From Puffinus mauretanicus (taxonomy: Eukaryota; Chordata; Aves; Procellariiformes; Procellariidae): a DNA stretch of 64,000 bases. The position numbers and the translations under genes are program-made. Where the stretch lies: the NCBI GenBank assembly GCA_023333565.1, contig JAJKFH010001548.1, forward strand, positions 1,674,001 through 1,738,000, read 5' to 3'. The notes under the pieces were generated by a model. That model saw only the letters and a program-made list of their open reading frames with translations. It did no database searches and had not been told where the DNA came from. Shown here in pieces: positions 14,901 through 26,900 of the stretch (position 1 is the first letter of the stretch; every line of letters starts with the position of its first letter).

Positions 14901-17900
14901 CTTATCCCACAGACTGGGAAGACTGGGGTTTGTCATAAACATGAATCTCTGCAAGCCACGGACAGGGGAGTTAAGCTCTGGTAACTGTCTGCTACTTTAC
15001 TCTGAAAGACATGTTTGCATGTTTCTGTGGGTCACAGGCAGCAATGTCCATTGGAGCTGTTACTACAAATATTTAATAGGAAGTGGCAGCCTAGAGAATC
15101 AGTCTGAGACAATATGGGACAAGATCCTATATCTCCTGTTCTCCAGAATCAGATGCAAAGACAGGAGCTATGGCCTCTTAAGCGGGACCAAACAGGACCT
15201 AAAGCACAGCTCACCCTGTAAGTGTTTACACTGTGCTAAGGAATCAGCCACAGGAGCAAATACTACAACGGGAGACTTTTCCTGCTGCTAAGTTAGATGT
15301 GCAGGCACTTACCCTTGTTATCAGGTTGCATGAAGGCAGTAGCAAATGTGTGGGGGAACAGATTGGTTGAATCTTTCCGCATCCCATTCACCTGCAGGGT
15401 GTTTCCCTGAAACACAGCTCCATGTACATCTGCTTCACTGCCCAAGCCCAGAAGGTGCCAGGACACACTGTCTCCTTCACACACATTCAGCCCAGGTAAG
15501 TTACCAAACATAAGTCCATTGATGGCTGCAAAGGAGAAAACAATTAACTCTCTGCAGGTAGATATCAGCCAAGAGATTCATTTTGCGCATACACTTTGAC
15601 AGGGCAGGCCAGCCAGTGGAAGTGTAGCTTGCTTGTAATTCACCCCTGAATACGCTCAGGACACGCTTCCTGAGACTGTGCTCCTTGTCCCATGTCCCAC
15701 CCGCTGCCTCTAGGCTCACTTGACTTCAGGCCAACGCAACACAGCCACTCCAGCGTCCCAGCTCAGTCTTTAGGTGAGCACCGCCCCACGTTTTGCAGGT
15801 TCATTCCTGCTGCACGCAGAACAGCATCAGGCCATACCATGCATCCTGTTTGATTCCTCAAAGCCATCATCCTTTTTCACAGAAGTCTCTTCCATCCTCA
15901 AATAGTACTTTATGTTTGCATTTAAATACCAGCTGAGGTTCTCATCAAACACGCTGAAGAGAAGGTAAAATTCTTTGTCGATCCCCTTCTAAGATATAAT
16001 CATAACGATGGCTGTTAATTTTTAAAACGCACCTATTAACTATCCTTACAGTTAAAGCTGTTTGGCCTGGATCTCATATTCCCCTTTATCTTAAAACTTG
16101 GCTCGTTGAGGGCCAGGCCTCTGTCCCTTTACTCATATTGAATGTTCCTCTTTTGTTCCACGAGAGGCACCACTTGTGGATTTTCCATGATATTTCACAT
16201 GAATAAAGTGATCAAAATTCAGCCAAGGATATGAAGTCATTGCCTCCTTCCGCCACCATCCCTACATTTAGGTGTAGGTTTCACCGCCTGTCCAAATCAG
16301 ACCTGAGATCAGAGCCCAGCCCATCAGGCAGGCGGATGACTACGTTCCACCCCTCCTTTCTCCTACCACAGGCCTGGACTGGGGATTTTTTTATTACCCT
16401 AAATCCCTGAAAATGTTAATTCTCCTAAGAAATGCATTCCAAAGCATGGTGTGTTTCCCCACTAGACGAACATCCCCATTTTTGACCAGATTCTCATTCT
16501 GGTATCAGCTTCCTCAGCTGCACCCAGGAAGACACCCTGCAGAGAGGGCTAAGCGACTCCCAGTCTGCGACACACGGGTGCATGAGGAGTGGCCATGCAC
16601 CTTTCCCAATTAAGCATTCATTAAAGGGTTGCCTAAGATTGTGGAGCCAGAATTGCTGCCCCAGGTGATTTTTCCCTGTCCTACCTTTCCAAAAAGGTCC
16701 CGTTTGTTTACACCCTTTCAATACCTGCAAATGTTTTATCATTATCACAACTCCTTCACATACTGTGCTGTATATATTTATGATCCTCTCTGCTCAGAAG
16801 ATTCACATCTCCACCCTGTGCAACACGCTGATCTCTTCTGCGCTCCTAATCCAGCCACATCGTGCCACCCCTGAAAGCAGACAGAAAGCACGCGCCTCTA
16901 GGGAGGCTCTGGCGGCAGCTGTTTTCAGACTCGCCAGCCTCTCCCTCATCCGCACCGCAAGGTAGGCAGGATGGCACTAGGTTGCTTTTCTGCCGCCTAC
17001 TGTTTTTCACAATAAGGCTCTGCTAATCTGTCTTGCGCTTCCCCAATATATTAATTTAATGCTTTCCCTAGACTTTCCCTGAGTGAAATACCAAGACTGA
17101 GCTCTGGTCGCCCTTCAGATTTCACCTCTCTTTCATCAAAAACAAAGATTGACATGGATTTTCACACGCTTTTTGTAGTCCGCTCTGCTTGAAAATGAAC
17201 TGATCTTGCAGAAGAAACGCAGTTCACCCAAACCTCAAAGTGTTATATCATTTAAACAAACCACCTGTAAGTGAAAATGTCTTTTCAATGTTTCTGAGAC
17301 TGCAATGAATATTCCACATGCCTCTGAAAGCAGCCTGCTATGCAAGTCTCAGGACAAAAGTTACCTATAAAGTCACATCCAAGGTACACTTGTTCAGCCA
17401 AGTTTGTCCATGAGTTCTCAAGCAGAGCTCAGAAGCCGTTTCAAGGGCAGCCTTGGGAGCCCAGAACGCTAGCCATTCTGACCGGAGACCTGGGCACCCG
17501 CTGTCCCCATGTTAACCTGCCTCGTGGCTTCGCTTCGACTCCCCTGGACTTACACTATCGTACGTTTGTTTTTATTATGTTCCCTAATGTTTTGCTGATG
17601 CTTCTTTCTCAAAGAAAACCAAGAACCTGGTACGAGCACGGCAGGAAAACTCCTTTTACCTGTTTGTTGTTGTCATCCAAAGTGCCCGGCTTGCAGATGA
17701 CCAGAGGCCCTACTAAACCTGAACTGGGGTCTTTGATGGGATTCGCAGCAGAGCTGTACATCCAGGTCAGGCAGGGAGGGTCGCCGGACATGGGCCCCAC
17801 ATGCTTCGGCACAGTCCAGCGGTACGTAAAGTTGTGCAGCGGCGCAACAGAAACCCCATTCTGGGACAGACCTTTAAAACAGAGATTGGCATGGTTATTC

Positions 17901-20900
17901 CCAAGGTCCCTGTACAAACTTGGTCACATCTTCTCTCTGGCTACATTCCTACTGGGCTTTGCTTCATTCATGTCACTAAAATACCCGGCATCTGAGGTGC
18001 GGTGTGGATGTGTTTAAGGCACACAGGGAGCTGCTCTCAGTACCATGTAAATTCCCACTGGTGCCATGGCAGAGACGGGCATGGTGACGGGAAATAACAA
18101 AGCAGATCCCGCTGCATCTGGGGAGATGAATGTTGGAAGCACGTGGTTATCTAAACTGGAGTGCACTGGGAACATTCCTCTGCTCACAGGGTCTCAAACA
18201 GCTAGAAATGGTCAGACCTTTGGTTTACAATTTTCATCTGAAAATAGCACCTCTGGAACCACACTCCCTCTGGCACCCTCCCTGGGCACCAGTTCAGTGG
18301 AAAGTCTCCTTCAGCGAGGCCTCAGGCAGGCTCAGAGGACCAGGCTGGCTTCCACCCAGTTCCTGAGCACACCTAGTCCTTCCCAGCTGCAGAAACTCCC
18401 CAGCACAGAGGAGCTGTGGAGCTCCACCACCAGCATTGCTATTGAATTACTCGAGAAAAGGGAGCCACAAACCATCATGGTACCACATCCCTTCCCACGC
18501 CTTCCCATAGGACACTCCATGAGGCTGGATGCTGAAAGGCCAGGAGGCTTTGTTAACAAATGTCACCAGGATGGTGTCTCCAACTTCAGCTTTGATCACT
18601 GGACCTACACAAATAGCAGAGAGAGCATGTCAGCAACGGAGCAACTCCCCGGGTGAGCAGGCAAACCGAAGAAGCCAGGGCCACCTTCCACCCAGGCTGA
18701 GGGGAGCAGAAGACAGATGCAGAAGAAGGGTGGACGCCCCCGCACATCGGCGCTGCCTAAGGCTGTTCAGTCCTGACAGGAGGAGCTGACAAGAATTATC
18801 TGAAAGCATTTCGTGTCTGCAGCAGAACTCAGAGAAGACACTTCAGGCCTTCACAGATGGAATAACAAAATGGCCAAATGTGCTGAAATGCCCTCGGGAA
18901 AGGCCCCTGTCCCTCACCCACCTACATAAAGCCCCCTCAGCCTTCCAAGACGGGTGCCTCAGGCCTGAGGTCTGGCGTGTAAAGAGAGGTGCGAGATGCT
19001 CCAAGCCCACCACTGTCTGTGAGCCACAGCCCCAGCCAGAAGAAACCATGAGTCTTTAACACGCTCCTCGGTCCCCACCAGCCCGCAGACCCCCGGGTCC
19101 ACAGACCGCTCCCGGCAGCCACGGCAGGGCATGAGCAAAGCCAGGCTACTGCCCGGCAAAACCAGCAGAGACCCGTGCCTCGATGCGCGCATCTCGATGT
19201 GCCCCCATGTGCGCGGATCCCCCAGCAGAGAACATCTGAAAGCCACGGGTAACCACGGCCTCCCCGGGCTCCGCTCTGAGCCCCAGCAACTGCTGCCTTG
19301 GGGCTCAACATCCCCTTTGGGTGACACCCCGATTCCTCAGAGGAACCCCGAGCCGAGCCCTTCGTAAATGCACCGCGCGCCTTCCTGATGTGTGAGATGG
19401 CTCGCCTCAGGCCTGGAGCTGTGTCCCTCTCCCCTCCATCAATTAAGACTTGGGGTTGGACGGCTCCTTGCAGTTCAGAGGGACCACACTGGCACGGTGG
19501 TCTGTCACAACAGGGCAATCCCACTGCAACTCTTCCACCGATGGGGCTCCCTCCTCCTCTTCCCCACCACTGCCCCCCGGATGGCCCAGACGCCACCCCC
19601 ACAGTTCATTAAACATCTCAGGCAACTGATGTAGGCCATAAAACCAACAGACTCAGAACAAAAAGCAAGCAACCTGCTGCGTGGTTAGCGACCTGGATAG
19701 GCTACCTGCAGCGTCTGGTAACCACACGGGACTTTGGGCAGCACCACAGCCAGCCGCTGCGAGGGAAACCATGGAAGGCAGCAGGAGCAAGCGGCAGGGT
19801 GAGGAACTGCCAGGTGCCCACAGGCGGTGTGCCTAACCGCCCCATGAAGAAAAACGACAGCGCTAACAACCAACCACCCAGCCTTCCCCACGGCACAGCT
19901 TCAGGGCAAGAACAGGCAGCGTAAGCCACCGGCGCACGCCCGTGCACCGTGGGTTGTCCACACTCCACCACATCACATTCAGCAGCTCCCTGTTCCTCAT
20001 GGCCCCCTATCTCTTCTAGACATCCCATCCACTTTATCGAGTTGGCTTTAATTAGCCAGTTCAAATGAGTTCACGTCACTCCCTCCACGGATGTCACTTG
20101 TTTATCTGACCGGTGATTTTCATCATCCTTCAGTGTTTTTAGTTTACCAGTAGAAAATATCTGCAATTTCTTTCTACAAAGTCATATCCAAGTTTTCCCT
20201 CAGTCACTTGTCTTTCTATAGAAATGTGGCTGTTGCTGGTAATGCTAATCCAATTTTTCCCCTGGTTCCCAAGGCCCAGCAAGACACTGTCAGTTCCTGA
20301 CAGTTACACTGCATCTCTCCTATGCATAACTCCACCATTTAACTTTTATTCAGCTGCTTACACTTCTTTTTTGCCTCTCTTTTTTGCCCCCTCCCAATCT
20401 GTATTTCACTGCATGTGCTCCTTCCTTCTGTGGCCTCTGCTGGGATTGCTAATTTCTGGTGTCACTAGATTATTAGTCGCTGCTGATGCAGGAAATGGGA
20501 CCACACCTATATGCTTCTACCACGTACGTCACAGCCTCCACGCGTGATTCATTTGCCCCTGCAGACTGCCTATTTTCTTCTCCCATCTTTCTTTACCACC
20601 CTCACTGTTACCTGGCTATAACAGAGCCAGGGGCTCTGAAGAAGCAGCTTTCTGTGAGAAAGAGGGGTTTGTAGCATGCCTTGAAGATGCTCAGTCAAAA
20701 ACACATAACCAGGGGCTATTACTGTGACCTGTTTAGCTCCAGTTACAAACACTATACTGTGTCCCCCAGCCCTTACTACTAACTTCTGAAGACTGCCCCG
20801 GCAGAAAAGCAATTCTGTCTCTTCCACCATTCCACATCCTAGGGCTGTCCCCCTCGCTCTTAGATGTAACTGCTGTGAAACACCTCCTCTGTGCCACTGA

Positions 20901-23900
20901 CTGCACCACAAAACGAGAGGACAGTTACAGCCGACTGGTACTCCCGACATCAGCATCGTTCTCACTGGTACGGAAAGAGGATTTGGGTTGCTGGATGATT
21001 CCTACCGAGTATCCCAAGGTGTTTCTCTTCTTCTGATTGCTGCTTTTCCTCACGGAAGCTCTCATCAGTATATTCCACGTACTTTGCCTTCCAATAGACT
21101 CCTCCAATTCGGTAATGGCTACGTTTGAAAAACTGCTCAGCAGGGCTAAATGCAAAAAGCAAATGTCAGGTCATTTCTATGAAAATCAGTCCTGTTCTTC
21201 TCCTGCTCCCTCCCCACAGCCCTCTGGCAATGCCAGCAGCATCTCCAAATCAAGCAGCTTTTCAGACAAGGACAGCATATCTGGTTTGGAACAAGCACAG
21301 CTTGTCTCTGTGAACCTTTTCCGTCCTACATACTCATTACCCGCTGTGTTCGGGGAGCACCTCCGGCACGCAGCGCTCTCAGCCGGGTTCAATGGCACAG
21401 GTCTGAACAGCACCTCTATACGAGGTGTGCAAAGGAGGGCAGTGAACAGAACTGCAGTGCCGTAACTGGAAAGGCAGTGCTAAAACACTGAGTTCTTCAG
21501 AGGCCAGGGGACAGCCCAGGGGACAACTGCAATCGTACCTGGAAAAAACCCTCACACAACAGCTGTGAAGAGAGATTTATTTCCTCCACCAGCACCCTCT
21601 CCAAACACACAGACAGACCTAACATGCCTTGCAGGAGAGGCAGCTTAGTTACAAGGCCAGCTCAGAGGTCTAAGGAGCTGTCAGTTCTAAGGTCTGTAAG
21701 AGAGCTGCTGCGTGGCTTTGGGTAAATCATTAACAGCTCCGCATTTCTACTTCTCCATCTGAAAGAGGTATATCCTCTCCAACAGTTTCCCAGTGAAGGG
21801 AATGGAGGGGGAGGAACGTCTTTGTTTCAGTTAGCCAAAGTCTGAACGGGAAACTACTCACCAACTGCTAGCACAACTATCTGAAATGTGGGATGGAAGG
21901 CTGACATTGAGGTCACTGCATTTGATTTCCTAGAAATTGCTTGCTGCAGCAAGGCTACACTGAAACATGTCTGCAGGGTAGCTCTGCCACCCTGTGTCTG
22001 CTGCAAGATGTGCTTTCTTAATAGTCAATATAATCAAATACACAGATCTGTTCCTAGGTCAGGCACAGCAAGCAGAAATGAAGCCCAGAGACAAATGTGG
22101 CAGCTCTTGTCCTACATAAGCTGGGACTCCTGGAGTCTGTGGGTAAGGCTATGAACCTAGTACTGCTCTCAGTACAGTCTAGCTACAGCAGCCTACATTT
22201 CCAGATGGGGTGATCTGTCTTCCCAGGAAGTGTACTCCATGTGAATTGCAGGCATGTATTTTGATGAGAAATTCCACATTTTCCTTAGCAGCCTCACCAA
22301 CACAGACCAGAGACTCCCAAACACTGCCCTCGCCCATCAGCCTCTTGCTTACCTGCCTGCCTCACTCAGCCGTTTCCCACTGCTTTGGTCAAGCCCTGAA
22401 GGTCCGTAGTCCCACTGCACTTCCTTTGCAGCTATGTAGTATTTCCGAACTCTCCCTTCCAGGGTGGATGCCGGAGCTTGCCGAGAACAGGGCCGGACTT
22501 CATAGAGTGCCCCCATCCCAGCTGTCCAAGACATGGTGGAGGACACATGCTTAACCCCTCTCAGCCAGTTTGACCAGGCAATGAACACAGTCCCACGCTC
22601 CTACCACGAACTGGCCATTCCTCCTCTGTTGTCCCAGAAGGCACATGGCCAGGAGAAGGTGATTAGGTGGTTCCCACAGCAAGGGGTTTTCTGTGTTAGT
22701 GAGCAAAGCTTCTTACCTTAGATATTGGATGCTATCGACATATGGACAGAGAGCGAATAGAGCCTTCTGCTATCCTCAGATGTACCATGCAAGTGCCTCT
22801 TAGAGGGACTAGAGCTCTTAAGGCACTGCCTCATCTTAGCTTTCAGCTGGACCAAACTTCTTGTCTTCACCACTGATCAACATGGAACATCATACAGTGG
22901 CACAAGTCATCCCCAGTAAGGCTGGCCTGCACATTAATAATCAATCCACCCCAATTTATACAAAACAAGGAATCACCCCACTCATCTAGGGACTTTTTTA
23001 GTGGGAACGCTGCCCAAGGCACTGTCCCCTACCACACTGTACGTCACAGGACCACACTGGGAGAAAAAAGGGAGGCTGCAGAGTGCAGGACATATTCCAA
23101 CCTCTGCCTTACCTTGTATGTGATCATTGATCTGACAGCTCAGTAGCCATCTCCCAGGGTTTCTGGGGATCATGTCTGCTGTAACAAAAGTGGCTGGGAA
23201 GAGGCTGGCCACATCTGTCCTATGGCCTCGAATATTGAGCATTTCTCCGTGAAAGTAGGCTGTATGAACATCAATTTCATTGCCCATCCCAAAGAGATGC
23301 CATGAAACGTAATCCCCAGCACACATCGTCACCGCAGGGAGATTCCCAAACACATAACCATTAATAGCTGCAAAACCAAGCAAGCCAAAATCAGAGATTA
23401 GAAAAGAGCTTCTGCCAGCAGGTCACAGTACAGACATGTTTGAAGGATGGACCTAACCAGAATTCATCTTCCTCTTCTTGTTCTGGAGGGCCCAGCTCCA
23501 CAACTCGTTCCTAAAATGAAGTGCTCCCAAAATCTCCAAACAACTAACAAAGGCTCACTCAAGCCAAAGATTAAATCAAAATAACACTTCGTTTTTCTGG
23601 AGTTGTTGCAGTGTCCCTGCGATATTGTTTACCTAGCACATGATCTCAGAGCTTACTGTCTTCCTTCTCCCCTCTACCCACACCCCGGCATACAACAGCA
23701 AAAAGTGCATTTCAAGATACCAGAGCACTGACACCCCTGGAGTGTCTGGGCAGAGTCAATGGCTTCACAAAGGTGACACTGACCATGCATTTTGTTGCTC
23801 TCTTGGAATTCCTCCTCTTCTTTGTCTACGGAGCCTGGATCTGTGCAGAACGACGCTATGTTCTCATCCAGGTACCAGCTTAGGTTCTCATCCACCACGC

Positions 23901-26900
23901 TGAACATCAGAAAGAAATCAATGTCCACATCCTGGCGTCTTTGAGAACTGCCGGTCAGTATTCCTAGGGTGAAAGAAAAGATGAATGAATACCCACCCAT
24001 GCAGAAAAGCAGACATCAGTCAAGGGATTAAAACACCAACAGAAGAGTAACTCTTATCACACAGATTAGGGATAGATGCTTTCCCCACCATCCTAGCACA
24101 GCTCATTGCAGAGTTCTAGCAAGCTCACTCTTCTAATTTATCCCTGGTAATATGTTTTTCACTCCCAAGCAGCTCTACCACTGCATGGCTGAACTGCTTC
24201 AGTGTTCTTACTCCTACTGAAATCAAACAGTCCCCATTTTTTTTTTAATAGACAAACTAGGTCTTGGACAAGATTCCTGCTTTTAACATGGATTCAAACA
24301 GCGCTCTCAGATCAAGAGGCCTACAAACTCACATGCCCAGCCACTAAGGGATAAAGACAACGTAATGACCAGAACCCAACTAGAACACAGGTACTGTCTT
24401 CTCCAGTCATGCTGCATTTACCCCATGAAGCTGGGAGCTGCCCGCAGGACTATCTTCTCATCCTACCCTTGTTCAAGTCACCACAAAATCTTCACAGTAC
24501 GAAACTGTAGCCCTCAGCTGCTTTCTCTTGGAGTTTTTACCTTTTTTGCATGTAAGTAATGGCCCAATTAATCCAGATGCAATGTCCTTTGGTGCATCAA
24601 TATGAGAGTGGTAGATCCAGGTCAAGCAGTTTGGGTCATCAGCAGTTGGGCTGTGATCTTCAGGGACAGTCCAAGTATAGGTGTAATTCTCACCTGGGAA
24701 AACAGCATCATCCTTCTTCTGATCCTGGGGGGACATATCGGGATACAGGGATCCTAGAACAATTGAGCAATCACAGCATCCATTCAAGAAGAGCAGAGAT
24801 GTCCACACATGTAACCTTATACTGAGCCACTCTCACTCAGTAGAAAGCTGCACATATATACTTGGGTAGCAGATTTCAAAGCGAGACTCACCATCCCAAG
24901 GCTAAAATAGTGTTTAATCATCGTCTCAAAGAGAAACTGAGGCACAGAGCCATTGTAAGGCAACTTGCCCAGTGACGGGTCAGCACAGAGTCAGGAAGAT
25001 GATTCCCATTCTGCCTATTGCTACTTTGCCTTCAACTCTGCAATGCACCACAGTCAGCCTCTCTACAATCTCTAGGGTTGCTTCAAATAGCAGTTCTTTG
25101 GTCTCATAGTTCACCATTCTTGTGAACTCCCTGAAGCTCATCACATTCATGACTCGTACTACAGCACTTCAAATAATGCATATAGCTCTTTTCCTTCTGC
25201 ACCACTCTCCCACTAGCAAGCTTTCAAGGTTCTTCTAAAAATCAAGAAATCTGTGCTGGGTACTGTAATGCCTAGGTCAGGAAACTACTCCCAGACACAT
25301 GAACCTGCTAACCCAACATCAGGTGACTTCACTAAATACCTAAGTGCAGTTGCTTTCCAGCAATAAAGCTTTGGGCTAAACAAGTCTGTAGCTTTACAGA
25401 CACCTCTCCTCAGTGCATACTCCTAAGTTCCCAGTGAGAAAAATCTGCCTCCTTTATGGCAGTGGCCCATTTACCTTCGGAGTCCTTTTTGTAGAAAACA
25501 CCGTGAGGATGGATTGTATACGGTCGACTAGCAAAATTCTTTAGGTGTACTTTAATGGTATCCCCCACTTCTGCTCGGATGATGGGCCCAAGGAACCCCA
25601 GCCAGGCAGGTTTGGGAATCTCAGTGGTGTACGTGGAGTCTGTGTATTGCTTATAGACAGATTTCTTGTACGTGCTTCCCACCCTGTCTTTACCAGGCTG
25701 GAGGAATATTGAGGCCTTGCTGTTGAATTCAGAAAAGGGAAAGGCACCATGAGTCATGCATTATATAAACCAGCTGGTCAATAACACAGCAGAGTGATGA
25801 CGACACACGGCTTTCCCAGGTAAGCCCGAAAACTTTGGCATTACAGAGGACCACCTGTGCTCTACCCTAGCACGCTCTAAGCCATCCATGAACTTCCTCG
25901 TCCCACGCCTCTGACTGCTGCGACACGGGTAGCGCAGCCTGCCTGAGAAACAGGCAGCACTGGCCATTAGACTTGTCTGCTTTCTGAGCATGTCATAGAA
26001 TCATAGAATCATTAAGGTTGGAAAGACCTCTAAGATCATCGTGTCCAAACACGATGTGAAACACAACAGGGGGCATCAGCACATGAACAGCTGGTGAGCC
26101 TGGGACCACAGCCACAAGCAGGGCCAGACGCCTGCCGCCGTGCATGGCCACGGCCTCGTCCCCCGTTCTTCACAAACGGGCACAAAGTGCGCCCCTGAAC
26201 TGTGCAGTGCAAACAAGGAATGGGAAGGATGGTGCTTCTTTGACAATCACACCTGGGTGACACAGGGAAGACCGAAGCCCTTCTCATGCCTGCTTCAGCC
26301 TTCATTGGGCTTTTAGAAACTCACTTCAATGCCTTCGTGGCACTTGCAGCTAAATCACAAGGCGGGCAGGGGGAGAATCTCCTGAGCTCTCTGGCCAAAA
26401 ATCACAGTCTAAAAGACGATTTTCTACTTAGCAGATTCTGAATTACTTGTAGAATGGCAGACAAGTCAGGCAGGTAAGCATGCACACAGCACGTAGGGCT
26501 AAAACCTCATACAGGTACTAAAGTTCAACTCATGAGTATATTTGCTCTTTATGGCTAATTCTTAGCAGATAAGAGATGAATCATGGTCCAGGTATTAGTG
26601 GGACCCGCCTAAATGAGAGCTGAGGTTACTCCCCCCACTCCCCCCTTAGTATCAATCACCCTGCAGTATATCAGTAGCCCAGAAATACATGCGAACGCTA
26701 ATGCATATCTCCAGAAGATGAACAGCTGAGACCAAAACATTAAGCATTGCCCTCGTCATTCAAAATTGTCAAGGCTGGGCTCTAGCTATACAGTCTAGAG
26801 CTCATCCCTTTGCGAAGTCATCCCTGCAGCCACTATTAGCAAAGAGTTTACAGATAATTCATACTTCATTTTGCAGATCTGCCTATTTTTTCCCCTGACA

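Larger units (their letters stand above)
5974..25474 (-). other. HEPH: HEPH introns 2-19 (non-coding content)
   Basis: The introns range from about 120 bp (9445 side is larger; the smallest is 13-14 region to 14030-14300) to about 2.4 kb. The longest is intron 7 (18605-21005), which includes a GC-richer stretch near 18.9-19.6 kb. Apart from an LTR copy in intron 18 and simple A-rich or TA-rich runs, I see no further gene, RNA gene or extra exon. Long frames here, such as 17340-18017 plus, are antisense shadows of HEPH exons or chance. Confidence 0.6.

Noticed and set aside
17340..18017. 225-residue plus-strand open frame
   Set aside because: It runs antisense over HEPH exon 9 and flanking intron; no domain recognised.
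18066..18656. 196-residue plus-strand open frame
   Set aside because: Antisense over HEPH exon 8 (18473-18604), with no family similarity or splice context.
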